Shown here: one piece after another, positions 14,267 through 27,215 of the stretch
Layout: every line of letters begins with the position of its first letter
Position numbering within the stretch: position 1 is the first letter of the stretch
Source: Triops longicaudatus
Lineage: Eukaryota; Arthropoda; Branchiopoda; Notostraca; Triopsidae
Direction: 5' to 3'
Length of the DNA stretch: 64,000 bases
Assembly (NCBI GenBank): GCA_022885665.1
Contig: JAGQDJ010000016.1
Coordinates: forward strand, 434,001 to 498,000
Program-made: the position numbers and the translations under genes
Notes under the pieces: generated by a model
Told to the model about the DNA's origin: nothing
Seen by the model: only the letters and a program-made list of their open reading frames with translations
The model's database searches: none

Positions 14267-14268
<2 letters not shown>
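5618..14268. other. abd-A/Ubx intergenic DNA, proximal part
   Basis: About 8.7 kb without a recognisable gene. It is mostly AT-rich with many homopolymer A and T runs. Scattered short inverted repeats occur, for example GACGTACT-CA-AGTACGTC at 12778-12795 and a GAGGAA/TTCCTC pair near 13755-13771. No member of the CAGTAGAATC or GCAACAATGAA repeat families was noticed here. The short open frames (60-111 codons) show no domain, conserved block or splice context that I recognise. Confidence 0.5.

Positions 14269-14306
<38 letters not shown>
14269..14306. repeat. (GT)19 microsatellite
   Basis: An uninterrupted GT dinucleotide run of 38 bp. It is translated as a Cys-Val run in one overlapping open frame, which is an artefact of the repeat. 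It is likely length-polymorphic. Confidence 0.95.
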
Positions 14307-14308
<2 letters not shown>

Positions 14309-17300
14309 GTGCATCTTAATTTGGGCGGAAAACTTCCTGTGATATCACTCTCCCAAATGTAATTTATACTTCCGTGTGCTGTAGGTAAGTCATACATGTC
14401 ATTTTATAATTGCAGCCTTCGAAAACAAGTATATTACCTGCGCAAATTTTTCAAATAACGCACCGTATCCGGGGCTAGTACGCCGAGTCTGTACAACCGG
14501 CTTTTTGCCGTCTGCAATATCCGCTAGGCGGGGCTTACGCTGGCCATGATGGCGGCCTTGCGCTGTCTGTTCGCTGTGGAGTTACGACTGCCCTTCCCCC
14601 TCCCGTCCATAATTTGACAGGCCTGGTTGCACCCAGCATGCAGGCTAACTTAGCTCCCCGTTAAAGCCTGCGGTGATTGTAAAGCTACAACCTATAGGTT
14701 TCTTCTCCCCTAGACCACCTATTAACGATTTTATGCCTTCTTAGACGTTATCTTTCCTTATTTTTTTCTGTTTCCTTTTCGAGCGTTCTAAGAACGAATG
14801 CCATCAAAATGCTTGTGGCACTAAGCATTTTTTTTTTCTGAGTACCAGAATCCTTGTCCATGTAGAATGAAAATGACAGGTCTGTGTTCTCTCATTTGGG
14901 TACTCCGCTTTTCACTTTAACAAGCCAGCTTTGCCATAAAAGTCCCCTTTTTTTACCCCGTTGTACCCGTGAGAGAGAAAAAAAATATTCCTAAAGGTGG
15001 AGAAACTCCTGCCGGGTTGGTAGTAGTTTCGATAATTTTTATTTGCCGATTATAGCCACTCCCGAGCGTTTTTTATGGGCTTGACTACCGTTTCCCATTC
15101 TGCTCACCTCGTTAAACGGGAATAGTAATGATTTAGAATGGACGACGTTGTTAGGAAGTGGGCTACAAAATGAGACGCAGGCTGCGCAAAGGGACGAAAG
15201 AGAGGACTGGAGTATCAAGAAGTGTGCTGGGTTTTATATGGAGCTATAAACATGGAAACGATGGAAAAGGGTGTTTCTTGGGCGAAAAAGGGGACATACG
15301 CGTAAATACTATACCGAACCTCGGTTTGCGATACGGGTCCACTGAACCCATCATTATTCGAGCTTTTCTCTTTTACTCTCATTTGCATCCAAGAATTTGT
15401 TCCAGAGCTGCCTTATTTAGAAACACCAATTACGCTGATAATATAGGCTAACTCTTTCATTATAGTTCGTGGAGGATAGTGCTTAGGTGTGATTATTACA
15501 GTAAGTAATTTAAAATGGGCTTATGAAGCGAATTAGGAGAGGATTATAGCGCTCATTAAGTGTCGTATATTAGACTAAACAAAGTGTTCAATTGCAAGTT
15601 ATTTCAGGTTAAACATGGGAGAGAATGTCAGTTTGGTGTAAACAATTACTCCAAATTTGTTGATTAAAATATAAACAATGTCTCTCAACCAGTTTTTTAT
15701 ATGATTTGATAAGGGTGTTTTAGCCGTATTTTAGGTGAGGTGGTTAAGCTAATGAAGTTTTACAGCTTTGGTGTTCTGTTTTAGTTAACCTTAATTCTCT
15801 GAAGCTTAATTGTAGTTAATTTTCGGTGAAACGTTCAACTAAAATTCCTTTAAGCTCTTTAAATTTTTCATTCTTTTTCATTCTTAAAGGTTTTGTTGTT
15901 ATGTTCGTATTTTACGACAGTAATAAGTATTGCACCAAAGAAATCTGGAATGAAACGCTTTTCAATTGTGTTAACGGAAATAAACGCAGTTGCAGAGTTT
16001 TTCAAGTATAGTTATTACGGTTGTAATTAAGTCATTGTTATAAATAATGTGCAATTCCAAGTGTGAATGTAAAATCCATTCAAAAGAATTTCCAAGCCAG
16101 ACAGTGGAGAAAAAGTTTTATAAAGTATTTTTCGTACATGGAATAAATTAAGAAATTCCCATACGGCGTACATGTTGGTAACACAAGATTTCTATACTTC
16201 AGCTGTCAGAATTGAACTCAATGACCATTTGAAAGTCTTTTGTAGTAAAGGCGAAATAAATCCTAAAAAGCTTAAGGCGTACTACAAACTAAATAAAATT
16301 ATTGTATTACGAACTCTTTAATACTCGGGAATAAACACTAAATCCAAACAAAAATAAGGAGTAATAAGAAAAGTTGCGTTTACTCTATCGACTTAGTTGA
16401 GACTTTAAAAAGTCAAAATTCACTTTTTTAAACTAGACAGCTATATAAGAACTGTACAAGAAGGGTACTAAAAAGTGCGTTGCTCTTCAAGGAGTGTTTC
16501 TCGTGACAATTTAGATCCGTTCTTCGTCTGAAAACCCATTGTAAGTGGGGTAGATATCAAGCACAATAGATTTTTCATCCCCAGAGCCCCTGTGTAGATA
16601 AACGTACCATGTACCCAACGGATCAAGGAGCCTGGAGCGTTTCCTTGCTGCATGAAAAGGTCAGTGGTCAAACCTACCGCAAAATTAAGCCTGGCGGGTA
16701 TTGATAACTGGAGATTGTTCCTCGTTGAAAACAAGTTTTTGTTCAGGGAGCTGAGCGAATTCATAATGGCGCAAGTTATTACGTTCTGAGGAAAACTTTT
16801 TCTTCCAGCTTAAGGTGTGTACGCCTCTCCTCCAGCGGCTTGTAGTGCCTCGTACACTTACTCATTCCCGTAAAGAAAATTATAAAGCAACACCCGTTTT
16901 ATTCCACCTATAGAGAGCCTTCACACGACGTTGAACCCCTTTGTCCCTATATATGTGTGTGTTGCTAGGGCTCGTAATTTAAAACCTCGCACCTGACAGG
17001 TGAGTTTCTGTACGCGTTGTGCACAAGAGAAAAGGAACATAGGTAAATGGAGACAAGACGATGGAGCGAGGATGATAAAACCTTAGAGAAGAAGGAAACG
17101 ATAGGGCCAAACGTTGCTCAAGCCTTCTGGCAAGTTAAGGAAAAAGGCTCGACAAGACGTGTCGTAAATTTTCCTTCTCCGTAATGATATGTGTGCATTC
17201 TGCTGCAGCTTCGCCCCAGCGTTCTGAAATATTTAGATTTTTTATATATATATATTTTTTTCTTCCTTCGTCTTGCCTCACCCTTTACTCGTCACCCTAT

Positions 17301-20300
17301 AGATTTTTCAAATATTTGCAGCTAATAAATTAGGTCTAACATTCTTTGGTTATTTAAAAGTGATTTTTAAACTTCACTAAAACGGATACAGCTCTTTTTT
17401 TTAATTGCACCTCTTTGTAAATGCCAGTCAACCAAAATTTCTACCACAGACATGACTGAAGACCTCCTACTTTGTGTGGTAAAGAATTCGTTTGAAACAC
17501 GCTGATACCCTACGTTAAGGAGACCCAAACGTGTCTTATGTGTAAAAAAGGTAGGCTTAAGCACGTCTTAAGGCTGTTTTACTGTCTCAATGCCTTAAGC
17601 GTTTCTTTCTCAAATCAGAACCATTTCTGATGCAAACTAGAGTCGTTTCGACACATTCCAAATGGAGGCTTATTGATTAAAACTAAAACGATTGTCTACG
17701 CAGACCTTTCTATGTTATCATAACGCGCTACTTTAATTCTTGGAGTTGTGCCATGTGAACTGACAGATACGTTAAGAGCTCAAAGACTTGGCGTTGTACC
17801 TTATGCGTTTATCTCACGTATTATGACAATAAAGACAAACTTAAGATTCATGACTTTAGCAACAATGAAATTAGCTTGTTCTTCACTTTTTGACTCCCTC
17901 CTGGCGGCCAATTTTTTACGCATTTTTTGGTATGGGGTTGTTAGTTAGCCGGGTAGTCGCTACAGGGCGCAGCAGTGGAGTTAGGGGGTAAAATGTATTG
18001 ACGGCAGGGTTTTTACCTGGGGGTTGGGACTGCAGTGATCTGCAATGTTCTGTGTTCTTCTTACGCAATATTGAAACAATTGCTTCCATTTTAACTTATA
18101 GTAAACACTATCCTTGAACTTCTAGCACAAGCACTTTTCAAGGCCGGTAAGTGACACTTTACCTGTTAAAATTTCACCCTTTATTTCTAACACACAATAT
18201 CACTTCCAGTAGCACCATATTGCTTCTGCGCAGCGGTATATTTTTTGCCTCCTATTCAGGAGCACCTCTAATAATGTCTGGCACTTATTGAGCTGGGCTT
18301 AGAGCTCTAATACCGCGTTACAGAATAATCCACTATAAAAACACGCTATGACGCGGATTAGAACGGGTTAAAAGGGACACTGGTCACTGGAAACTACGTC
18401 AAATCAGTACGTCTAACCCGTTTGGACTGAGTCCCTTCGGGAAAAAAAAATCGTCTCGGTTGAATTCGATCTGGTTTTCTGTTTCGTCAATGTGCAGGTC
18501 CACCCTTTCGAAAAAAATCCTTCCAAACTTTCCTTTTTTACCCCCTTTGATTTTTGCCTATCATAAAACTAACCCGTTCTGTAACCTTTTGGAAACTTTT
18601 TCCAAGTTTTAAGGGGGTTTCCGCCCTCTTGCTATTGAAACGAAACGCGTTTTATTGGACTTTTGGTCCTTTGCATTTTAAACTTCTTCGGACTGAGGAC
18701 AGAAGGGTTGTTTATTTCGTTTTCACCTCGAAAATTTTATTGTACCCTTTTTTTCTGTCCCTGATAGTGGTAATAAGGGTTGGAGAGGGTTTCTACCCCC
18801 TCGAAAATTGAGGGTAAGGGGTTGACTTTCCGGTAAGAAAATTTTGGATTTTTTTGAGTTGAAGGAGGGAGGACTATTTTAGGCCTGGGAGGGATTAGGA
18901 GCGGAAATTAACTGAGTTAAATTGACGCAAGAACGGTGTTCGGAATGTATATAGGGCTGCGTGACGCATAAGATGAATTTTCCGCTTTTTCGGAGCATGG
19001 TTCGTAATGAAGAAGGATGCGAAGTTGGGAGACTGTAATGTACAAGGTCGTAAAGTTGCTAAGTTGTCGGCCTTTTCACGTCGTTGGCGAAAGAAACCGA
19101 AGGAATCCTTTTATGTAATTACAGTGCAGTACGAGTTTAAAAAGGCACTGGTGGGTTCGTGCATTTGGTGACGTTTTATTGAACGTAGGGCTATGAGACA
19201 TTTGCCTGGGAATTGAAAACTTTTCCAACGTGCCTTGGAGCGTAACTCACTTGCCTGTTTTTCCGCATTTTATGGGAGGGTGCATTAGGCCTCTTTTTTC
19301 CGGAAATTTTATCAGGCCTACAGAAAAGTAATCTTTAGCCGCTAACATAAAAAGGGTCACAAGCTTAGTGGAGATAGAAAAATAAAAAGCAAAAAAGAAG
19401 AAATGTAAAGGGGAAAATGAGACCACAAGAAGGGGCTAGTACAAAAATTTTGTTGAGTGGTTAAGCTATGGCTACTTAAGGGATCTGTGAAACCCTCAAA
19501 ACCACGAAATTTCTCCTTTTTTTGTGCGTTCGTGTAAAATTAGGGAGTTTGAAGAACGAGATGGTAACCACAAATGAAGTCGTTAGACTTGAAAGCACTC
19601 TGACCATTTTCGGTACGTCTTTAGGCGAGCCAAATAAGACATGAAGAAATAAAATAAGAAAAAAATGAGCATAGGTGTTATTGGTAAATTGCGAACGAGG
19701 TTGGGGAGCTTGCAACGCAAATCTTCATTTGCATAACGCATTCTTCGTGTCCGGAGACCTTTCCTGCCTTTCTCGGCTTTATTTAATTCGAGTCGTACAA
19801 CTACACAAGTACGTGTGGTTATGTTTCCGCGAGCAGCAGGTGGTGAAGTGAAGGAAAAACGGGAGGAAAAAAAGAAAAGAAAAATAGCCTAACTTTCGGA
19901 GCTATTGTCTTTGGTATTACACGGCGTTGCTATACTGTATAAATCTCATTGGATTTGTTTCACGAACGGTCATGATGATGAAGCCTCGCGCCCATGAAGC
20001 TGTGGTATGAGTTACTCTTTCTTCCTTTCTTGCTCTCCGTGCCTCTCCAGTGGGATATTATGAAGTCATCTCCCTGAGTCTCTCGTGTCTATGATCTTTG
20101 CCCAAGCATGGAATAGCCCGCAGTGGCCAATTTTATAAGAAATTATAGTTTGTTGCGTTGAGCCTTTTTTCTTTCTTACTGCAAAATGAAGGAAATTCTG
20201 GGAACGGAAAAAAAATGAAAAAAAAAAAAACTAAAAATAATTTTAAAAATAAAAGAATGAGGATACACACAATTTTTATTTTCATCCAAATTTACTTTAT

Positions 20301-20569
20301 TCTTAAGATGGTGTTTTGTTTGTTAGTTAACTTCGATTTTGTTGTGTATTTTAGTTGACTTTATTTTATATCTTATTTGTTCTAGTGTTGATTTATCTGT
20401 ATTTTTTATGCATTTAAGCATATTTATTTTATGTTTTACTTGTTTGTGGTTCATATTGCAGCTTGCGGACTAACATAAAACGCAGTTGGAACTCAAATTT
20501 TTTAGATGCTCTTAAATCACTAGTTGAATTCCTTAAATTAGCCCGAAAATTAGTTGAATATCCTGTACA
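14307..20569. other. abd-A/Ubx intergenic DNA
   Basis: About 6.3 kb without a recognisable gene. It includes AT-rich DNA at 15.4-16.5 kb and a block at 18.4-19.3 kb whose + strand looks markedly richer in G than C, with several AGGCCT words. One GCAACAATGAAA unit is at 17859-17870. A minus-strand frame of 98 codons at 16468-16764 has no similarity that I recognise. A (TA)n run sits near 17244-17254, and A-rich low-complexity DNA lies at 20205-20260. Confidence 0.5.
14543..14553. promoter_or_regulatory. Head-to-head GCCAT cores (Pho/YY1-like)
   Basis: GCCATGATGGC is a palindrome of two GCCAT cores around one base. It continues into GGCC, so the right-hand site reads ATGATGGCGGC, close to the YY1/Pho consensus. 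Pho binding sites are a standard part of fly Polycomb response elements, and fly bxd DNA between abd-A and Ubx contains one. No dense GAGAG cluster lies beside it, so function is only a suggestion. Confidence 0.3.
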
Positions 20570-20725
20570 CAGTGAAATTTCGTTATGACGAATCACCTGG
20601 GCAACAGGAAAACTGTTCGGTATATTTGAATTACAATTAAGCTAGTATTAGATATTACTTACAATCGGTTATAACGAACACATTTTCGATTCCCTTGAGG
20701 AGTCTGTTACAGCAAGGTTGTACTG
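20570..20725. mobile_element. Short pogo/Tigger-like MITE
   Basis: The left end CAGTGAAATTTCGTTATGAC and the right end, whose reverse complement is CAGTACAACCTTGCTGTAAC, are imperfect inverted repeats beginning with CAG. TA follows the right end. Inside is CTGTTCGGTATATTTGA (20613-20629), a motif shared with related copies at 21137, 25697 (inverted) and 59816, and GGTTATAACGAAC at 20663-20675. Length is about 156 bp with no coding capacity. CAG-starting ends with TA target duplications are typical of pogo/Tigger-type Tc1-mariner elements. Confidence 0.6.
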
Positions 20726-20779
20726 TATTTAATGCGTGATTTGCCAAGTATTCCACCGTAGCAGGCAGTTTGTTGCAAA

Positions 20780-21263
20780 TAGTTCGTTATTGCGAGGTTT
20801 TACGATATTCTGTCTCAAACAGCAAATCTGGCAACAATGAAAGTAGGGATTAGGTTTACCACGACTTACACGGTCGAAAGTTGAATCGAGGATGAACAGT
20901 TAGCGTTGGGAAGACGACCTTAAATTGATTGTTGCTAATAATGAAATTTTGCTCCATGATACGATAGTGTATTCGGCGAATTCACAAACAAAGCTCCTCA
21001 AGAGAAATTTTCGATGTCAGGCATTCCTTTTTAGGTTGATCCGAAACGCGTTTACTTGTTTGCATTCTTGTAATATTGATATGTTCCTTCTATATTAAAC
21101 CCTCATTCTAACGAACCTCCCCGGACCAACCGAAAATGTTCGGTATATCCGACGTTCGTTCTATTGGACACTTTTCTTTACAGGTTCGTAAATTGAGACT
21201 TCTCAAACTGTCCACTGTAGCCTACAGTACGTTATAAAAGTTTTATTCTAAGTGATTCTACTG
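20780..21263. mobile_element. Fragments of the same MITE family
   Basis: This segment contains GTTCGTTATTGCGAGGTTTT near 20781 and CTAACGAACCTCC near 21110. TGTTCGGTATATCCGA is at 21137-21152, and the segment closes with GTGATTCTACTG (reverse complement CAGTAGAATCAC) ending at 21263. These are recognisable parts of the CAGTAGAATCTCGTTATAAC family but do not form one clean element, so I read them as nested or broken copies. A GCAACAATGAAAG unit of the other repeat lies inside, at 20831-20843. Confidence 0.45.
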
Positions 21264-23108
21264 TATTTTCTTTCAGTACCGACATTCTACTGTATTTCCA
21301 ATATCGCTATAATTTACAACTCTTGTTTATTTATTATATTGTATTTTTGTTTCTTTCTAGTTTTTATTGACTTTTTATTTTTTCTTGAAGATGTCTATAT
21401 GTTGATCGCCGCGAGTCTCCCCGGAGAGCCAGAAAGATAAATATTTTTTCTCAGCTCGTTTTCTCCTTTTTTGTTGTTTTCTCGTGAAGAAAACCAAACC
21501 CTGAGTTAAAAAATTCCATGTGTGACCAAGCAACGAAGAGTGTCGTGGACTTTTCCTGTTCAATGCGTTTTTGGCTGGCAGCCATGTGTGGAATTTATTT
21601 GCTACAACAAAAGCAGAAGTGTGTATATGTATGAGCAGTACACACATGTATGTGCGCAAAGACGGCTTATGTGCGCACATCGCAAAAGGCTTTTAAAGTA
21701 AGCTTGTTGATAAGTTTCGGAAGGCGATTTTTCCTTAAAAGTTTTTGTGCCCTCCCAAACGCCCTTTGTTGTGTGCTCTGAAATAGGTTTAACAGGCTTT
21801 TGCCACTAAGCTGGCGTAATCCTCCCTTTTTCGCCCGCCTCCGGAAACTCATTGGTTTCTCTCTCGCGGGGGTACGAACAGGGGGTTTTACAACGGGGGT
21901 ACAGTACTGTCAATTGTAGGGTTGCAGGGATGAAAGATTTTGGAGCTCAAGGTCCGTTTTAGATCGTTAGTGTTAAGTTGTGTCCGAATGTACTAGTACT
22001 GTATTGTACCAGTGATCTACTTGTATAGGAAAACGTGGTTTTGGCCTTTAGTTGTCGGCAAAATTGAGCGTTGGACGAATATTGGCACATTGTGGATTAC
22101 TTTTGCGTGTTTTCAAGGCAAAAACGAGCTTGTGTGTGATCGTTAAGGTTGCGGTAGAGGACAAAGTCGTGTAATGCGAATTGTGTTCTGTGTTGCAGTG
22201 TTCATACTTGTGCATAATGACAGTAAGGAATTTTTGTCTAGCGATACGCTTTTTTATGAAGCAGGAAACCGTAAAGGACTTAGTGTGTGCAACTGTGGCG
22301 TTGGTACAATGATCTTGTTTATTAGCTTCTCGTATTAGAGAGTTAATTAAGAAGCTTCGACGGGTGCAACGATATTATACCACAGAGAATTCCTTCCCTT
22401 AAATGTCGTGTCCTTGCACTAGAGTCTCGCAAACATTTCCACTAAAAAATAGGGACAGATTTTATTATTGTAAATAATTTGCAATCCTGTACCCATTTTT
22501 TTAATTCACAAAATTAATGCATAACAGCGATTTTAAAAAGTTTATTAAGAAGTGAATTTCATGCAGTAATACCATAAATGAAAGTAATGCCAAACTTGCG
22601 AAACCAGACAGCTTTAACGGCAAAAACACAAAAACCTTGAATTTAACACTAAGCCGTAATTACTCCTGTGTTAATAATAACGTGTACAAGCTTGAATATA
22701 AATGCGAAGCTAGTAAAAAACTGCATGACATAAATTCACAGAGAACTGAAAGTTAACGTAAGAATAGTAAAATGGGAACAAAAAATAGTGACCTTGCTGA
22801 AAGAATGGCGGTACCTGAAATCTAGTGCGAATACTGTAAAATCTGGATGCCAATACAAAATCACTCAATTCACTGTGAACACCCAAACGGATATCCCTAT
22901 TACATACACTCACTCAAAATAAATAGAAATCGCGCAATACGAAAACTAACACAACTTCGAAATTTGACATCTAAATTGTGCATTTCGTAATCAGGCAAAT
23001 GGTATTGTATTGAACAAACTTACAAAATGGCAACTTAATAGGAACTGACACTGGTATAAAATCGGTAAAAATTAGAAAATACCGCAAAATCAGTGAAAAA
23101 ATTATGCA
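21264..23108. other. Intergenic DNA, AT-rich
   Basis: No recognisable gene. A short GC-richer patch is present at about 21400-21430 within otherwise T-rich sequence. The open frames (60-101 codons) look random. The remainder, especially 22.4-23.1 kb, is AT-rich without an obvious repeat. Confidence 0.5.
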
Positions 23109-23222
23109 CGGTAGAATCTCGCTATAGCGAACTATCGGCGATAGTAGAGGGCTTGTAAGGTTCTAAGTCATGCACAATAATTTTTCCCGGTCCTGAGGGT
23201 TCATTATAACGAGATTTTGCTG
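23109..23222. mobile_element. Short pogo/Tigger-like MITE (114 bp)
   Basis: This is the cleanest copy of the family. The left terminus runs from CGGTAGAATCTCGCTATAGC (23109-23128) to GAAC at 23132. The right terminus at 23199-23222 reverse-complements to CAGCAAAATCTCGTTATAAT followed by GAAC. The two 24-base ends agree at 18 positions. TA follows the right end and CA precedes the left end, consistent with a decayed TA target duplication. There is no coding capacity. Confidence 0.7.
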
Positions 23223-24849
23223 TAGTATAGAGTATAGTGCATAAGAATGTCATAAAGCCTAGAATTCATTTAGCAAACCGATAAAACTTGGAGATTTCTT
23301 TCATTTAAAAAAGAATCTCGTAAAATTCCAAGGTCAAACAAAGAGAACTTAAAAACTGCTACCGAACTGAGAAATATTTTTATAATAATAAAAAGTTGAA
23401 AGTAAAAGGAAATGAATTTGAAGCAAATTTATTGAGCGTCCGTGTGAGTTTCAAGTTGCGTGCAGTTTTAAGCATAGGAGTTATTGGTCTGTTATTTATT
23501 GGAGTAACTTGACACTAGTGGTTGTCGTTACAAGTTACAGACTCTTTAATTGATTCAGCACAACTTTTTGCAGCTCTTTTTCCCTCCTTGTGGACGAGTG
23601 TTGCTTCGTGTACAACAGTCGTTCGGTCGTGAGTCAAATGCCAATCAATTCCTGGTACCGTAACTGGCCCTGTCTGCATAATGATGAACCAACCCCGTGC
23701 GCAAGAAGATCGGCGTCCTTCTTAGTTCAAAACTTGGAAATTTAACACGAATAGCACTTTTTTCTCTTGTATCCTGTGCTCGAGCGCAAACGACCTCCCC
23801 TTTTAAGGCCAAGTCGTTTCCATGATGCGCCTTTGATAGATGCAAGCCATAAAATTGGTCAGACTAGAGTGTAACGCGCGTTGTCTCGCTGACGTGCTGA
23901 GAGCCTCCAAAACTTGCATTCGCTTTTTCTTACCACTTTGAGGGGAGAGAATAAAAGCACCGCCTCTCGGAATTGGGTTGCCAATTTATGATCTTCTTAA
24001 TGAGCCGCTACCCTGGATACATCTCTTACCCCCCTTTTTCCCCAGAACCACCCTGGTCTTCAAGAAAAAAAAAAGGATAGGTTGTAAAACTAGGAAGAAC
24101 TAGGTGATTGTCCCCGAAGGTCTTATTTTATTATAATATCTACGCATAAATTCAACCCAAACTGCAAGGTTCATTTATTAAATAAAGTTTAGGAATTACA
24201 AATACATTAAAATTTACAGTAAATAAGAAACCAATAAATTTCAAGAAGGTTCAGTTTCAAAAGAAAGTGTCGCAAGAAATATATGGGTACAAGGCCTTAA
24301 AATTAGGACTAAATAGAACTTTTGCTGAACTCATCCGTTTTCCTGTCGTTAGTCGTTACGGCTAATATTACATTTTCTTTCGCTTTTCGCGTGCTGTTTA
24401 TGCACGCCTGGGTTATGCAATTTTTTCTGTTCAATAAAGTTAAGTCGGTTAGTTTCAGTTCGGTTAGATAGCAATACTTACCAAGGACAAAATTCATTAT
24501 TAGAATCAAAATAAAACTAAGTTTTAATGCCGTAGCGTTGCGAGATTCATTGTTGCGTAGGTTAGGAAATGCATTACCCCGGTCATTCATTGTTGTCCAT
24601 TTGCTGCAAGCTAAAATTCGTCTTGTGTAAGCTTTAATTGCGAATGGTATCTAACCTAATCTACCCTAGACTAACTCTTAACGAACATAACGTATCTTAG
24701 CTAAAAACATTTATATTCTAATTTTAGACAGTAAGCTATTATTATCGCGTTATCCATTTGTAAGAGTCACTTTTTCTCGAAGTAAATAAATGGCAAGGAA
24801 TGAATAATTGATTAGAATTCGTTCGGACAAACTGAAGATAAATGGTACA
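23223..24849. other. Intergenic DNA
   Basis: About 1.6 kb without a recognisable gene. Two inverted GCAACAATGAA-type units, TTCATTGTTGC (24546-24556) and TTCATTGTTGTCC (24586-24598), lie 40 bp apart. The 93-codon minus-strand frame at 24309-24590 includes these units and resembles no known protein. Confidence 0.5.
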
Positions 24850-25254
24850 TTCGTGGAACATCGGGAGACGTAGTCACCCCCGGACTTGGCCCAAAGGGTG
24901 AGAGAGAGGCCGGGTTGCTATATTACTTTTGGCCCGTGTATGTCTTTTGGCCCAAGTTTGGGAGAAATTGCATCGAAGCAATACTCCCCCGAACTCGTTT
25001 TTCTTTTTCGCTTGCCACCCAGGTTCAATTTACGAGCGACATGCCCGTCCGTATTGCCTTCGATCCTTTTTGGCTGGCTTCTGGGGTTGTCCATCCCGGA
25101 TGGGGGCCCAAACTCTCCCGACTTTGCAAGGACAGGAACCTTTAGGAAAAAAAGAGTAAAGGAGACCCGCTTCTCAACAATTTTTATTACAGGGAGAGAC
25201 AAACCTTGCGTAGTTTTCTTTTCCGTAGGCCTACGTTTTTACCCGCTGAGATAA
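24850..25254. other. GC-richer island open in many frames
   Basis: A block of about 400 bp stands out from its AT-rich surroundings. All three + frames and one minus frame are open across about 230 bp of it (the longest is 122 codons). Such multi-frame openness reflects base composition and few TA-rich stops, not coding. It contains GAGAGAG at about 24900 (a GAGA-factor type word) and CGTAGGCCTACG at 25224-25235. A promoter or cis-regulatory module is possible, but nothing proves it. Confidence 0.3.
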
Positions 25255-25656
25255 GCTTGAGCGTTTTTGCCTTGCGATGAAAAAGAAAGAAAAATCCTAC
25301 TCCGTGTATCTATCTGTCTGCATTGGAAGGAGTTAAACACACACATATAAAGGACATTTAAAGAATTTTATGGGCTACGTTGACATTTATTAGCCTTTTG
25401 CCTGATACAAAAGATCAGGACCAAGAAATTGTAACATTCGAAACATCGTATTTCCTAAGATCGTTTTCATTTTATTCGTTTATTTTTTTTTATTTTATTT
25501 TCGTTTTATTTACGTCGTTCGCCTTTGAAAACTGGTATGACTCAGTTATTATAACTCTAGGTAATTCAGGTTGCTACATTTTATATGTATTTTAGACTAG
25601 TAGAACGAAAATTTTACTTGTCATTCTTTTTGTTTATGAGCGTTCTTTATTATACG

Positions 25657-25750
25657 CAGTAGAGTTTTGCTATAAATAACCCTTTTATAACAAATTTCGG
25701 GTATATTGAACAGTTCTTCCGGTCAAAGGAGGTTCGTTATAACGAGGCTG
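25657..25750. mobile_element. Short pogo/Tigger-like MITE (94 bp)
   Basis: The left end CAGTAGAGTTTTGCTATAAA starts at 25657. The right end GTTCGTTATAACGAGGCTG finishes at 25750 and reverse-complements to CAGCCTCGTTATAACGAAC. The inverted internal motif TCGGGTATATTGAACAG (25697-25713) matches CTGTTCGGTATATCCG of the sister copies. There is no coding capacity. Confidence 0.6.
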
Positions 25751-27215
25751 TTTTTCCCGTTTCTTAAAGGATGGCGTGAGCTTTTTAAAGTGAAAATAGG
25801 AAGCGGTAAAATACGCACCTGGCTTGCAGGTGAAGGCCATGTGCATACAAGCACCTGGGATAGAGAAATAGAAAGAGGTAAAGCGTCTCTAGATTTATTG
25901 GGTCGTTTGAGCTTTTTAAATATTCGCATCGTTTTTCCTTGTATTACCTAGTTGACAGAATACGAGGGAAAGAGGGGAGTTTTTCGCATAGTTTTGGGAC
26001 AATAACCACCCATGTGTGAAAGCTGGGTAACATTTTTTTCGAGAAGTTAAAGAAGTTCGGAAGAACAAGACATTAATCACATTTTATGAGGCCGTCAGGG
26101 GTCTATTCGCCAAGTACTTTCCCGTCTGTTTATTTTTATGCGTCGTTGTGAGTGGCATTGCAAAAACACGGGGGACAAAGTCCTCGAATAAATGATGGCA
26201 AGCAAGGCTGTGGATATTATACAGTACTAAACGAAGAAAAAGAAGGAATGGTGCGTGTTGCATGGCCATTGCGACGTGAGGTTCCAAGTACGACATATTT
26301 TCATGTCTCGTAAACTTGCCCGCAGAGTGTTGGCTCATTTCTATCATTGTTATGGCTTTTAATGAAAGATCTCGTCATTCTTAACAGTTTTACGAAAGTA
26401 TATAAAACCCACCACAAGCTGTCCGTGCTTAACGCAGTGTCAAGAGGAGCGAGGTTTGCAGTTTATCATAAATTCATTGTCGAGCGCCTGGTAAAGCGCC
26501 ATTCGCCCTGTGTTAACATAGAACTCTGGCTGCACTTCGTGTTTTGCTTGCCTTTCTGTTAATCTCTAATGAAATAGCACTCCATTGTCTATGAAGTTGG
26601 TAACATTAATATGAAACACGAGAAGTGTATTTAGTGGCCTTTAATGCAGTAAAACCACGTGATTCATTGTATCACGGGTTGAAAAAACAAAATCCGCTCC
26701 AGAAAATTCATTTTTGCCAGATTGCTAAGACCCTTCTTATAATACAAGTCAAGTGGAGTCTCGTTATAAAGAATTTTTCTATAACGAACTATTTGAAGGT
26801 TTGAGATTTAAGGCTTTGTTTATGTAAACAAAAGCGCCTGGTATAACAAACTTCAGTATGACGAATAGTATTCTGTTCTCAGAGGGTTTTTATATTCCGA
26901 AAGCTCGCATATTCATTATTGCGTAGATTACAGAACGAAGACTGCAGCCCAACTTTTTGCCTGGTTTCGAGATACACATACATTTCACTATTAATACTGC
27001 GAACCATTGCAAGTTCGTAATCTAACTGAATTTCACCAGTCATTGGTGTGTGAAGGGTGGAGTTTTACCCTACAAATCCATAGTTGCAAACTTGCTAAAC
27101 CACATTCTCTGCGTTGTGTTACATCTTATGGCTATTGTGTGCCTTTTGGCACCGAAAAGGGGGCGTTTTCGTTACGCAACCTGAGTTTTAGGTTTCAAAC
27201 GTGTTATGGTTGAGT
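25751..27215. other. Intergenic DNA with one degenerate MITE
   Basis: No recognisable gene. A decayed copy of the MITE family lies at about 26750-26875: its left end is CAAGTGGAGTCTCGTTATAA, its right end reverse-complements to CAGAATACTATTCGTCATAC, and CTATAACGAAC is internal. The remaining open frames are short and unrecognised. Confidence 0.5.

Noticed and set aside
16468..16764. 98-codon - strand frame
   Set aside because: No domain, no splice context and no neighbouring exon that I can link to it.
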